Counted from the first letter of the stretch, positions 43,669 through 52,532 are shown. The stretch is 64,000 nt of DNA from Aquiflexum sp. TKW24L (GCF_023502205.1 NZ_JAMFLG010000021.1:29689-93688), one strand, 5' to 3'. Program-made: numbers and translations. The notes: a model not told the origin generated them from the letters alone.

Positions 43669-45309
43669 TTACCTTTTCAATAATTTTGTCCTTTTGACCT
43701 CACGGCCTGATTGCATCTGGACCAAAAACATCCCCTTTGGAATCATGGGAAGACTGATTTCAAAAGGTTGGTCCACAGATGCCCTTTGGATCTCAATTTT
43801 TTGGATTTCCGCACCATTGACATCATATAAGGAAAATTCACCGGCAAGACTTTTCCCAAATTGAACAAAAAGGTCTCCTCCACTCAAAGGATTGGGATAA
43901 ACCTTGAAATCACTTTCTTTTCCCAAAGTCAAAATGCTCAAAATCTCTCCAAAATATGCTTTTGAAAAATCAGGAATACCATAACCTAAAAGATTATCAG
44001 GGTTATCATATTGGCTTGAACTCCTCAAAATATATTTGATCAAATCATCTTTGGACCAATCTGGACGCGCCTCCCACAATCCGGCAGCCAAAGCAGCGAT
44101 TTGTGGAGCGGAGAACGAGGTGCCATTGGAAGGGCCTAACGTTCCATTTGAACGGATTACCTGTGCGCTGTTGCCAAAAGCAGAAACTTCAGGCTTGAAC
44201 CTACCATCAGCGGTCGGACCCTGTGAACTGAACCCTGCCCTGACAAGGTCGGAATTGACTGCGCCTACTGATAAAATCCCCTCGGCATCAGCTGGGGCAA
44301 TAATCGAAATAGCACCTCGGGAACCATAATTCCCGGCACTGTTTACAACCAGAATTCCTTTGGTAGCAGCTATGCCTGCACCAATGGTGACAGTGGCTGT
44401 TTTGCCATCCAGATCGGCTTTGGTATAGTCCATACTTGGATCATCAAAATCCCAATAACCCAAGGAACTGCTGATGATATCAACTCCAAGACTGTCAGCC
44501 CAAGAAGCTGCTCGAACCCAGTTGTATTCTTCAATCCGGTATTCGGTGGGTACGTCTTCAGTAATTGCCAAAATATATCTTGCCTCAGGAGCTCCGGATA
44601 CGAGAAGGTTTTCCTGATTGGCAGCGATCAAAGACATTGCATTTGTCCCATGCTGGTTGTAATTGTAAACATTGCTGTTACCCAGATGTACAAAATCACC
44701 GGTAGCTACTATCTGATTATTGGTAAACAAATGTGAAAAAGCAGGAATGGTATTGACTCCGGGGAAACCTGCATCAAAAACCGCAATCATAATCCCACTT
44801 CCTTTGAAACCTTCTGCATGCATGGCGGGAATGCCTATCAGGTCATTTTGAAAGTCATAGGGTGTTGCTTCAGTTTTTGAATTTGACTTAAAAGAGGAAT
44901 TAAAACCGACTTTATTACTAATTCCTATTCTTGCAGCCGAACTCATGCCAGGAGCTGCCAAGACCACCTTCTCTACATAGGGCAAGGCGGCGATTTCAGA
45001 GATTTTTGCCGGATCAGCTTCTACCAAGCTTGCATTCATCCAATTGATATGGTAAAGGACTTTTGACGATTTCGAGGCTAAACCTGAAACATATTTTGAT
45101 GAAACAGGCAAGTCAAGACTGTCAATTGGTATATCAAATCTAGCTTTTCTTTCGACAGCTTCTTGGGATAAGAACTCAGAAGGTCGGTTTAAAGAATATG
45201 AATCTTGAGGCTTATATTTAAAATGAACGGCATACCTATTTTGCCCATAAGAAATGGAAACAACCAAAAAACAGCAAACTGAAAATAGAAAACGATTAAA
45301 GTTTGCCAT
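43669..45309 (-). CDS. T9SS-secreted S8 (subtilisin-like) serine peptidase
   Basis: A 546-residue protein with a signal peptide ('LFSVCCFLVVSISYGQ'), a prodomain to about residue 150, and a subtilase domain with the triad Asp ('GIMIAVFDAGFPG'), His ('YNYNQHGTNAMSLIA') and Ser ('SNGTSFSAPQIAALAAG'). The C-terminal 80 residues are a T9SS sorting domain beginning 'DFKVYPNPLSGGDLFVQFG' and ending with basic 'KRTKLLKR'. It is secreted and probably degrades extracellular protein. Its start lies 14 bases inside the upstream lipoprotein gene, so the two are translationally coupled. Confidence 0.92.
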   Translation of the reverse strand: MANFNRFLFSVCCFLVVSISYGQNRYAVHFKYKPQDSYSLNRPSEFLSQEAVERKARFDIPIDSLDLPVSSKYVSGLASKSSKVLYHINWMNASLVEADPAKISEIAALPYVEKVVLAAPGMSSAARIGISNKVGFNSSFKSNSKTEATPYDFQNDLIGIPAMHAEGFKGSGIMIAVFDAGFPGVNTIPAFSHLFTNNQIVATGDFVHLGNSNVYNYNQHGTNAMSLIAANQENLLVSGAPEARYILAITEDVPTEYRIEEYNWVRAASWADSLGVDIISSSLGYWDFDDPSMDYTKADLDGKTATVTIGAGIAATKGILVVNSAGNYGSRGAISIIAPADAEGILSVGAVNSDLVRAGFSSQGPTADGRFKPEVSAFGNSAQVIRSNGTLGPSNGTSFSAPQIAALAAGLWEARPDWSKDDLIKYILRSSSQYDNPDNLLGYGIPDFSKAYFGEILSILTLGKESDFKVYPNPLSGGDLFVQFGKSLAGEFSLYDVNGAEIQKIEIQRASVDQPFEISLPMIPKGMFLVQMQSGREVKRTKLLKR

Positions 45310-45988
45310 ACTCTTTTATTTTTAAATGGGTCAACCTCCCTGAGTCGACGATCATTTTTCCTAGACAATCATTTCTTGAGCAATAGGTAAAAACTTCATA
45401 GTACTGCTCTACCAAACCTATTCCTTTGGCAAATACTTCATATCGGTTATCCCTGAATGTAATTTGATCATCTTCCTCTTCCTGAAGGACTTTCAATGAT
45501 TTGGAAAAAGATTGGGAACCAATGTCTGTCTTACCCAAAAAAGAAATTTCATACTCATCGGGATTACCGGAATTGAAGATTTGGGCATCCCAAGTTTTAT
45601 CCAACTCAGGAGGAAAAACCAAGTTTACCGTCTTTTTGTTCTCGAAGGTCCTTAATAAGGTCATGTTTCGGTATTGCATCAAATAATTCCCGACAATTTC
45701 CCAGTTGATTCCATTAGTCGATTTTTCCCTGGCCAACACATAAACCATCTCATTTTCGACATTAAAATAAGTGTAAATAATCCTGTCTTTCAGAAAATAA
45801 GTACTGCTTTCTTCGTCAGTTTCACCAAATACAATGGTTTCATTCACCTCATATTCCCAAAATAATCCCACTTCAAGTGGTTGGTAGTCCATACCAAAAT
45901 CAGTTTTTGGCTTCTCTGTTTCGGTACACGAAAACAAAAGAGCAATCAGGCTAAGAAAGTAAAGTGGGTGAATCTTAAGCATAAGCAT
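45296..45988 (-). CDS. lipoprotein of unknown function
   Basis: A 230-residue protein with a lipobox 'LIALLFSC' (Cys about residue 21). The rest is beta-rich ('GLFWEYEVNETIVFGE', 'YFLKDRIIYTYFNVENEMVY'), like many Bacteroidota lipoproteins of about this size. A start two codons later (45982) is also possible. It overlaps the S8 peptidase gene by 14 bases. The pair may act together at the cell surface; that is inference from coupling only. Confidence 0.65.
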   Translation of the reverse strand: MLMLKIHPLYFLSLIALLFSCTETEKPKTDFGMDYQPLEVGLFWEYEVNETIVFGETDEESSTYFLKDRIIYTYFNVENEMVYVLAREKSTNGINWEIVGNYLMQYRNMTLLRTFENKKTVNLVFPPELDKTWDAQIFNSGNPDEYEISFLGKTDIGSQSFSKSLKVLQEEEDDQITFRDNRYEVFAKGIGLVEQYYEVFTYCSRNDCLGKMIVDSGRLTHLKIKEYGKL

Positions 45989-46064
45989 GTTCTAAGCGTT
46001 GCCAAAAATACATTTTTAACCTGAAATTTTTACCTTAGCAGCCAAAATTCATTATCCCATAAGC

Positions 46065-46691
46065 ATGGCTCTCCGTTCATTTGTAAAATTAAGTGCAGTA
46101 ACAAACCTATCTGACGCAAGGTATTGCGCAGGAATGTATGTCAACATGATAGGTTTTGACTTGGAAGAAAACAGCAAAAACTATACCTCACCCCAAAAAT
46201 TCAATGAAATTACCGGATGGCTCTCAGGAGTTGATTTTGTAGCAGAATTTGAGAGTTCACATCCTGAAAAAATCCTGACTCTCGTCAACGAATACCAAGG
46301 CATCAATTTTATTGAAATACAGGAAGAGATCCATTTGAGGATGTTAATCAATTCTTCTTTTGGAATTATTTTCAAAAAAGACCTGAGATCTGAGGAAGAT
46401 TTGGATGACTTGATTGCAAAGGCAATGTTTTTTAATGATTTTGGAGTAATACTCCACCTTGTTTCTCATAGTCTTGAAATGAATGATACTCTTATCCAAA
46501 AACTAAAGGTCTTGGCAGAATCTGTAGAAGTCCTGATTGGATTTGGAATCGAGCCTATGACAGTCCTAAGCTTGCTGGAAAAGACGGGAGTAAAAGGAAT
46601 AGCCCTTGAAGGAGGGGAAGAAATCAAACCTGGTTTGAAAGATTTTGAAGAGTTGGCAGATATATTGGAAGTTCTGGAATTAGAGGATTAA
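46065..46691 (+). CDS. TrpF-like protein without the catalytic cysteine
   Basis: A 208-residue protein whose start follows phosphoribosylanthranilate isomerase (TrpF): 'VKLSAVTNLSDARYCAG', 'VNMIGFDLEEN' and 'NYTSPQKFNEITGWL' mirror TrpF's KICG.T..EDA, GADA.GF.F and SPRYVSPEQA. It ends 'VKGIALEGGEEIKPGLKDF', like TrpF's product-phosphate loop. The catalytic Cys of KICG is Ser here (KLSA), and no catalytic Asp is obvious. So it is probably not an active TrpF. No trp genes are near; hemF follows after 19 bases. Function unknown. Confidence 0.6.
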   Translation: MALRSFVKLSAVTNLSDARYCAGMYVNMIGFDLEENSKNYTSPQKFNEITGWLSGVDFVAEFESSHPEKILTLVNEYQGINFIEIQEEIHLRMLINSSFGIIFKKDLRSEEDLDDLIAKAMFFNDFGVILHLVSHSLEMNDTLIQKLKVLAESVEVLIGFGIEPMTVLSLLEKTGVKGIALEGGEEIKPGLKDFEELADILEVLELED

Positions 46692-46710
46692 TAGGGTATT
46701 GGATTAAAAA

Positions 46711-47610
46711 ATGCTAGAAAAAGAGAAAATTGCCCTAGACTTCATGGCCATTCAGGACCACATCTGTCAGGAATTGGAAATGGAGGATGGGAAAGGAAAA
46801 TTTAAGGAAGACAAATGGACCAGGGCAGAAGGCGGTGGCGGACGTACCCGAATCCTCCAAAAGGGCAATGTCATAGAAAAAGGCGGAGTGGCGTTTTCTG
46901 CAGTGGAAGGGCCTACACCTGACAAAATCCTCCAAAAACTCAAGCTTGAAAAAGCGGACTTTTACGCTACCGGGGTATCTATCGTCATTCATCCCGAAAG
47001 CCCGATGGTGCCGATCATCCATATGAATATCCGGTATTTTGAAATGAGCAATGGCGTCAGTTGGTTTGGCGGTGGGATCGACCTCACTCCCCATTATGTT
47101 GACATGGACGACGCAAAGTATTTTCACCAACAGGTAAAAGCCACTTGCGACCAATCAAACCTAGATTACTATCCAAAATTCAAAACTTGGGCCGATGACT
47201 ATTTCTTCATCAAACATAGGAACGAAACTCGGGGAGTCGGAGGGATTTTCTTTGACAGACTGAGCCCACATGATGCCAATGAGAAGGATTCGGTTTTTGA
47301 ATTTGTCAAATCTGTCGGGTACCTTTTTCCAAAAGTTTACCGCTACCTCATGGCTAAAAACAAGGCCTTGCCCTATGGCGAAAATGAGAAAAAATGGCAG
47401 GCACTCCGCCGTGGAAGGTATGTTGAATTCAACCTTGTGTGGGATGCCGGGACGAAGTTTGGCTTAGATACCAACGGTCGGACAGAAAGCATCCTGATGA
47501 GTATGCCCCCGATGGCCAACTGGGAATACATGCATCAACCTGAGATGAGATCGAAAGAAGCCTTTACCCTTGATCATCTCAAAAAGGGGATTGATTGGAT
47601 TAATGTTTAG
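46711..47610 (+). CDS. hemF: oxygen-dependent coproporphyrinogen III oxidase
   Basis: A 299-residue HemF, which converts coproporphyrinogen III to protoporphyrinogen IX using O2 in haem synthesis. Seen: 'GGGGRTRILQKGNVIEKGGV', 'VIHPESPMVPIIHMNIRYFE', 'WFGGGIDLTPHYVD' and 'RYVEFNLVWDAGTKFGLDT'. The length is typical. It is cotranscribed with the TrpF-like gene. Presence of HemF indicates an aerobic lifestyle. Confidence 0.96.
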   Translation: MLEKEKIALDFMAIQDHICQELEMEDGKGKFKEDKWTRAEGGGGRTRILQKGNVIEKGGVAFSAVEGPTPDKILQKLKLEKADFYATGVSIVIHPESPMVPIIHMNIRYFEMSNGVSWFGGGIDLTPHYVDMDDAKYFHQQVKATCDQSNLDYYPKFKTWADDYFFIKHRNETRGVGGIFFDRLSPHDANEKDSVFEFVKSVGYLFPKVYRYLMAKNKALPYGENEKKWQALRRGRYVEFNLVWDAGTKFGLDTNGRTESILMSMPPMANWEYMHQPEMRSKEAFTLDHLKKGIDWINV

Positions 47611-47611
47611 G

Positions 47612-47700
47612 GTGGTTAAGGGTTAATTGGTTAAGGGTTAATTGGTTATTTGTTTTTAGGTCCCTGAGCTTGTCGAAGGGTTGGTTATTTGGTTAATAAA
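47612..47700. repeat. short repeats including CCCTGAGCTTGTCGAAGGG
   Basis: GGTTAAGGGTTAATT occurs twice in tandem, then GGTTATTTG. CCCTGAGCTTGTCGAAGGG (47662-47680) is a short palindromic sequence that I recall as dispersed in intergenic DNA of many unrelated bacteria. The GGTTAATTGGTTATTTG text recurs inverted near 27.4 kb. Confidence 0.6.
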
Positions 47701-47813
47701 GTCCATGAAAAGGTTAGAAAGTAGGTTACATCGGTCATCGGTCATCCGTCATCTCACAGTTCCTGCCAATTGAAATTTGCTCAGTGAATCAAAATCTCAT
47801 ATCTAAGAAAAAC

Positions 47814-48407
47814 ATGCTAGAAAAGATCAGCGAATGGGATGAGGCTTTGTTTCTGTGGTTAAACCAATACCATGTAGATTTTTTGGATCCTATCATGTAC
47901 TTTTTTACCCAAACTTATCCCTGGATTCCATTGTATATTTTCTTGATTTTCTTAGTTTGGAAAGCCCATGGCAAACAGGGATGGTGGGTGATTTTGGGTG
48001 TCCTGCTTTCAGTTTTGCTTGCTGACCAAATTACCTCAGCATTGATGAAGCCCTTTTTTGAAAGGCTGAGACCCTGTCATGAAGTCATCTTAAATGGCAT
48101 GATACATAATTATGGCAAATGCGGGGGCATGTATGGATTTGCCTCCTCGCATGCTGCCAATAGTTTTGCGGTTGCGACAGCCATGTATTTGGGACTTTCA
48201 GTCAGATTCCCTACAGTTAAATGGCTTTTTCTCTGGGCCGTTCTTTTTTCCTACACCCGAATTTATTTAGGTGTTCATTATCCCGGAGACGTATTGGTCG
48301 GCGGATTGGTCGGAATTCTTTGTGGACTTGCTTCATACCATCTTTTCCAAGCAGTTTATAACCGTGTGAGGCTTGCAAGGAATCTGGGGAAAATCAAAAC
48401 TGACTAA
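47814..48407 (+). CDS. PAP2 family membrane phosphatase
   Basis: A 197-residue membrane protein with the three PAP2 motifs: 'KPFFERLRP', 'GFASSHAANSFA' (SxH) and 'YTRIYLGVHYPGDVLVG' (RxxxxxHxxxD). Five or six membrane segments. It dephosphorylates a lipid or lipid-linked phosphate; undecaprenyl pyrophosphate recycling and lipid A are the common roles. I use ATG 47814; an upstream GTG would add ten residues without family support. Convergent with ribE, whose stop is adjacent. Confidence 0.9.
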   Translation: MLEKISEWDEALFLWLNQYHVDFLDPIMYFFTQTYPWIPLYIFLIFLVWKAHGKQGWWVILGVLLSVLLADQITSALMKPFFERLRPCHEVILNGMIHNYGKCGGMYGFASSHAANSFAVATAMYLGLSVRFPTVKWLFLWAVLFSYTRIYLGVHYPGDVLVGGLVGILCGLASYHLFQAVYNRVRLARNLGKIKTD

Positions 48408-49001
48408 TTATTCGCTATACCCTCGGATGATTCTTTGGATGTATTTGCCGATAACATCGAATTCCAGATTGACCTCATCCCCTACTTTCAATTCATGGAA
48501 ATTGGTATGTTCATAGGTGTAGGGAATGATAGCCACGGTAAATTTTCCGTTTTTTGAATTGAAGCAAGTGAGACTTGTTCCATTGATTGTAATCGAACCT
48601 TTCTCCACCGTCACATTCCCCATATTGGGATCAAAAGAAAAGTCAAAAATCCAAGAACCATCCTGTTCGGCGATCCGGTCTACTTTACCAACCTGATCTA
48701 CATGGCCCTGTACAATATGGCCATCAAATCTTCCATTGGCAGGCATACAACGCTCAAGGTTTACTTTCCTGCCTTTCACCCATGATTTGAGATTTGTTTT
48801 TTTCAATGTCTCATCAATGGCAGTAACCCGGTAAGTTTGATTATCGATAGCCACAACTGTCAGACATACTCCATTGTGGGCTACAGACTGGTCTACTTTG
48901 AGATCAGAAGTAATTGGTGAAATGATATCAAAATGAACATTGCTTCCTTCTAGGGTGGTGTCAGTGATGGTACCCAAAGTCTCTATAATTCCTGTGAACA
49001 T
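48408..49001 (-). CDS. ribE: riboflavin synthase, alpha chain
   Basis: A 197-residue protein of two lumazine-binding repeats. It begins with the family start 'MFTGIIETLGTI' and contains 'VAHNGVCLTVVAI', 'GHIVQGHVDQVGKV' and 'GSITINGTSLTC' in the second repeat. It dismutates two 6,7-dimethyl-8-ribityllumazine molecules to riboflavin. I chose ATG 49001, the family start; the open frame extends 11 codons upstream. No FMN riboswitch was recognised upstream. Confidence 0.95.
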   Translation of the reverse strand: MFTGIIETLGTITDTTLEGSNVHFDIISPITSDLKVDQSVAHNGVCLTVVAIDNQTYRVTAIDETLKKTNLKSWVKGRKVNLERCMPANGRFDGHIVQGHVDQVGKVDRIAEQDGSWIFDFSFDPNMGNVTVEKGSITINGTSLTCFNSKNGKFTVAIIPYTYEHTNFHELKVGDEVNLEFDVIGKYIQRIIRGYSE

Positions 49002-49125
49002 ATTTTTCAATCTAAGAGTCAATATTTCAGACAATAAGCTTCAAAGCTTAATTTTGGCTTCAAATTAAGCCAATATATCCCTTAACTTAGCACCGATTAC
49101 AAAAGTTTCCCTTTACCATCCACCC

Positions 49126-49782
49126 ATGTTAAAATTAGAGGATAGCTACCGCCACAAAGGTCAGAGAAAAGAATTGGTGAAAATCATAAGGAAAAAAGGG
49201 ATCAAAGACGAAGCCGTTCTAAATGCCATCAACACTCTCCCAAGGCATTTTTTCTTTGATTCGGCCTTGGACTCGCACGCTTATGAAGACAAGGCTTTTC
49301 CCATCGGTGAAGGTCAGACGATCTCCCAACCCTATACGGTCGCTTTCCAAACAGAACTGTTAAATATTAAACCGGGCGATAAAGTATTGGAAATCGGCAC
49401 CGGTTCAGGATATCAGGGCGCTATCCTACATTTATTGGGAGCTGATGTTCATACCATTGAATACCAAAAAAAGCTTTTTGACAGGACCAAGAAATTTATG
49501 GGTAAGCTGGGAATCCAACTTCATTTTTATTTTGGCGATGGGTCCAAAGGGATGCCCGAGCAAGCGCCATTTGACAAAATCCTGGTAACGGCAGGCGCCC
49601 CTGTGGTTCCTAATTCTTTGTTGAAGCAATTGAAAGTTGGAGGAATTCTGGTGATTCCGGTTGGAGACAGAAGAACCCAAAAAATGATGAAACTGACCAA
49701 AATCTCCGATACAAAAATCGAACAGGAGGAATTTGACAACTTTGCCTTTGTTCCACTGTTAGGAATGGAGGGTTGGAAATAA
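49126..49782 (+). CDS. pcm: protein-L-isoaspartate O-methyltransferase
   Basis: A 218-residue cytoplasmic PIMT with 'ELVKIIRKKGIKDEAVLNAI', 'YEDKAFPIGEGQTISQPYTV', the SAM-binding 'VLEIGTGSGYQGAIL' and 'DKILVTAGAPVVPNSLL'. It repairs isoaspartyl damage using S-adenosylmethionine. It is the soluble paralogue of the anchored copy at 24737-25411. Upstream, TAACTTAG at 49083-49090 resembles a -7 box with one mismatch. Confidence 0.93.
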   Translation: MLKLEDSYRHKGQRKELVKIIRKKGIKDEAVLNAINTLPRHFFFDSALDSHAYEDKAFPIGEGQTISQPYTVAFQTELLNIKPGDKVLEIGTGSGYQGAILHLLGADVHTIEYQKKLFDRTKKFMGKLGIQLHFYFGDGSKGMPEQAPFDKILVTAGAPVVPNSLLKQLKVGGILVIPVGDRRTQKMMKLTKISDTKIEQEEFDNFAFVPLLGMEGWK

Positions 49783-49863
49783 CCAAATTTTATTCTGAAT
49801 TCAGAGACTTTATTTTTCTCTGAAAGAAAAAGGTTTTGTATTTTTACAAAAAAATTAACTTTT

Positions 49864-50397
49864 ATGCCAAAACAGAAAACAGCCAAGCAATCTGAAGTGA
49901 TCATGACAGAAATGGTATTGCCTAACGATACCAACACCCTGAACAACCTCATGGGGGGGAAACTGATGCACTGGATGGACGTTGTAGCTGCCATCGCTGC
50001 TCAGAAACACTCGAACAGGATCGTGGTCACGGCATCTGCTGACAGCATTTCTTTCAAGCATCCCATTCCCTTGGGCAATGTCGTTACACTCAAATCCCGA
50101 GTCACACGGGCATTTAACTCATCAATCGAAGTATTCATTGAAGTTTGGGCAGAGGATATTCCTGCTAATAAAAAAATCCTGACACACAGGGCATTTTTCA
50201 CCTTTGTGGCTGTGGACCAAAATGGAAGACCTATTGAAGTCCCTGAAGTCATCGCAGAAACTCCGGAGGAAATCGAATTGTATGAAGGCGCTTTGAGAAG
50301 AAGACAATTGAGATTGGTCCTTGCAAAAAGAATGGATCCCAAAGATGCCGTAGAACTGAAATCAATTTTCGGACTAGAGGAGAACAATGGTAATTAG
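49864..50397 (+). CDS. acyl-CoA thioesterase, hotdog fold (YciA/BACH-like)
   Basis: A 177-residue protein with the hotdog acyl-CoA hydrolase motif 'NTLNNLMGGKLMHWMDVVAA' and 'HPIPLGNVVTLKSRV'. It hydrolyses acyl-CoA to free acid and CoA in the cytoplasm. The acidic tail ends 'FGLEENNGN'. It follows pcm by 81 bases on the same strand and may have its own promoter. Confidence 0.88.
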   Translation: MPKQKTAKQSEVIMTEMVLPNDTNTLNNLMGGKLMHWMDVVAAIAAQKHSNRIVVTASADSISFKHPIPLGNVVTLKSRVTRAFNSSIEVFIEVWAEDIPANKKILTHRAFFTFVAVDQNGRPIEVPEVIAETPEEIELYEGALRRRQLRLVLAKRMDPKDAVELKSIFGLEENNGN

Positions 50398-50602
50398 AGG
50401 TTATCCTTTTAGGAGTTAGGTGTAATTGTTGTAATTGTTTGTAATGTGCGTTGGCTCAAATGAAGAAACCTTACACTCAAACTTGGTTTTAAAATTCCGA
50501 CACTTTCATCTCTTTCCAAATCCTTTAATCCGACAATCTTTCCTTTTCAAACACTATCAAATTCTACTTTGCAATCCCCCATTTTTTAATCAATTTAGGC
50601 AC

Positions 50603-51142
50603 ATGGAAAATATGAGTATCCACCATTTGGGACTGTTTTTGGATAATGAAATTTACCTTCTACCTGAGGAGAAAAATCAATTGCTAAAATCAACGAATTC
50701 TCTTGCTTTGGATGAAATACCTTCCTCCTCCGAAATAGAATCAGAGGAAGAACCTATTCCATTGTTATATGAGGGTGGTTTTGAAAAAGGGATTTTGGTG
50801 ATTTATGAAGGAAAATCATTGGACAGCAACTTGTCAGAATATTTGTTCAAGATTTTGGGTGCGGTTTCATGTTCGCTAAAAGACATCGCTTTGGCAAACT
50901 CGGAAAACACAGAACTGACCTCAATGGCTTCCATCATAGCCTTAAGTCCAAATAAAATCATCGTATTTGGAAAAGTAAGGCATGAACTCATGATGTCTGT
51001 TAAAAAAACCTATGAAGTGCATCAGGAGGATGAAATCGAGTATTTGTTTGCTGATGATTTAAGTCAAATTGCCGAAAGTTTGGAACTTCGTAAAGCCCTT
51101 TGGAAAGAATTGCAAATCCTTTTTAACATTACAAAAAAATAA
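50603..51142 (+). CDS. conserved protein, possible HolD-like (DNA polymerase III psi) homologue
   Basis: A 179-residue cytoplasmic protein with no clear name. I chose ATG 50603; the open frame extends upstream to 50435 through AT-rich non-coding-looking sequence. The pattern N-terminal 'SIHHLGLFLDNEIYLL', middle 'GILVIYEG...LFKILGAV' and 'NKIIVFGKV', and C-terminal 'LRKALWKELQILF' resembles HolD psi subunits, which end in a similar KR.LW..LQ helix. Similarity is remote and by eye only. An acidic insert (residues about 40-55) separates the first two parts. It is followed 3 bases later by the DUF3817 gene, so they are probably cotranscribed. Confidence 0.4.
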   Translation: MENMSIHHLGLFLDNEIYLLPEEKNQLLKSTNSLALDEIPSSSEIESEEEPIPLLYEGGFEKGILVIYEGKSLDSNLSEYLFKILGAVSCSLKDIALANSENTELTSMASIIALSPNKIIVFGKVRHELMMSVKKTYEVHQEDEIEYLFADDLSQIAESLELRKALWKELQILFNITKK

Positions 51143-51145
51143 AAA

Positions 51146-51469
51146 ATGAATAACATCGAAGAAAAAACCAAGTGGCTTAAGCGGTTTAGATTGATCAGTG
51201 TGCTGGAAGGAATATCATTTTTGGTTTTGCTGTTCATAGCCATGCCCTTGAAATACATGTTTGATTCTCCTACGGCAGTCACCTATGTAGGTTGGGCACA
51301 TGGTTTACTTTTTATGATATATATTTTGGCGGTGTTCCCTACAGCCCGCAAACTGTCTTGGAGTTTTACAAAGACATTATTCGCTTTGGCTGCATCTATC
51401 TTGCCTTTCGGACCATTTATTTTTCATAAAAATATGTCAAGCGAAGAAAAAGAAATGGTAAAATCTTGA
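51146..51469 (+). CDS. DUF3817 membrane protein
   Basis: A 107-residue protein with three membrane segments and the DUF3817 pattern 'RLISVLEGISFLVLLFIAMP', 'VGWAHGLLFMIYI' and 'ALAASILPFGPFIFHK'. Function unknown. It starts 3 bases after the previous stop and ends 11 bases before the next start. Confidence 0.85.
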   Translation: MNNIEEKTKWLKRFRLISVLEGISFLVLLFIAMPLKYMFDSPTAVTYVGWAHGLLFMIYILAVFPTARKLSWSFTKTLFALAASILPFGPFIFHKNMSSEEKEMVKS

Positions 51470-51480
51470 CCTCACGCCTT

Positions 51481-52503
51481 ATGGCCCTGATCAGCAAAAA
51501 GAAAATCATTTATCCAATCAGTCCAAAATTGAGGGTTTTCCTTCACAGATACGGGCGTGAAGTGGATTTTCCGATCCAATACAATGACCTTTTGAGGTAC
51601 AGCAGCTCCATCGCTTTGTATGACTCCAAGGGAAATGACACCTTGTGGGAGACTGTCTTTTTTGCAGAATCCGACAGGAATGAAATCCATCACAACGTAA
51701 AGAAAATCTACTCCATCCTAAAGGCGCAGGGAGACATGTCGGTCATGGAACACCTTTATGTAGACAGGGTAGACTTATGTGTTTATGGGAATACAAAGCC
51801 CTTTCGGGTTAGGATTGTCAACAGGATCAATGACAACTTTGACTATTTTTATGTAAAAAATGCCGATGCTTCACGGATTTACGGACTGGAACTTGAACAC
51901 CTCCTATCACCTAACCGCATCAATTATTTAGTCCATCAGAATACCCTGATTGAGGAGCACATTGCCGGGATTCCCGGAGAGCAGTTTATGCGCCAGTATA
52001 TCAATGATATACTCCAAAATCCTATTCGATTGGCAAAAGAATTTGTCAAATTCAATGAAAGGTGTTTTGTCAGGTTGTTGGGAGACATGCACTCCTCAAA
52101 CTTTGTCGTAGACGTCACACCGGATTTTGAGGAAACACATTATAGGATCAGGGCTATAGATTTTGACCAACAGTCTTATGAGGGTAAAAAATCAATTTAC
52201 CTGCCCCAATATTTCAAACAGAACAACAAGCTCATCCAAATGGGTATCAAGCATATCACCCCCGAATCAATGGCGCAATACCAAAGGGAAGAAAGGTCAT
52301 TGATTGCCAATAGGCTCAAGAGCTCTCAAAAAGAAATGGAAGATCTATTGGAAACCATGGAATCTGATACTATTTCCACTGAGGGAAATACAGAATCACT
52401 TAAGCTTGACCTTGCAAAGCACTATAAAGACGGAAGATTCCTTGAATGCAAAAATATGGGAAATATTCTCCGACTTAGCTTAGATCTGTTAATGAAAAAA
52501 TGA
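51481..52503 (+). CDS. uncharacterised protein with kinase-like catalytic loop
   Basis: A 340-residue cytoplasmic protein. I chose ATG 51481; an upstream TTG would add five residues. Around residue 200, 'RLLGDMHSSNFVVDV' followed by 'RIRAIDFDQQSYEG' resembles the catalytic HxDxxxxN and DFG loops of aminoglycoside-phosphotransferase-like kinases. Upstream, 'NTLIEEHIAGIPGEQFM' resembles the hinge that follows the N-lobe. No glycine-rich loop is obvious. Last gene of a three-gene run; its stop codon is the first base of a terminator hairpin. Substrate unknown. Confidence 0.5.
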   Translation: MALISKKKIIYPISPKLRVFLHRYGREVDFPIQYNDLLRYSSSIALYDSKGNDTLWETVFFAESDRNEIHHNVKKIYSILKAQGDMSVMEHLYVDRVDLCVYGNTKPFRVRIVNRINDNFDYFYVKNADASRIYGLELEHLLSPNRINYLVHQNTLIEEHIAGIPGEQFMRQYINDILQNPIRLAKEFVKFNERCFVRLLGDMHSSNFVVDVTPDFEETHYRIRAIDFDQQSYEGKKSIYLPQYFKQNNKLIQMGIKHITPESMAQYQREERSLIANRLKSSQKEMEDLLETMESDTISTEGNTESLKLDLAKHYKDGRFLECKNMGNILRLSLDLLMKK

Positions 52504-52532
52504 TCCAAGACTGGGTATCTAGTCTTGGATCA
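52501..52532. terminator. 12-bp hairpin starting at the stop codon, between convergent genes
   Basis: TGATCCAAGACT (52501-52512) and AGTCTTGGATCA (52521-52532) pair perfectly around an 8-base loop. The first three bases are the TGA stop. It lies between convergent genes and may terminate both, although U-tracts are poor. Confidence 0.75.

Noticed and set aside
50435..50602. 56-residue upstream extension of the HolD-like protein
   Set aside because: AT-rich, unlike protein-coding sequence; ATG 50603 begins the ordered part.
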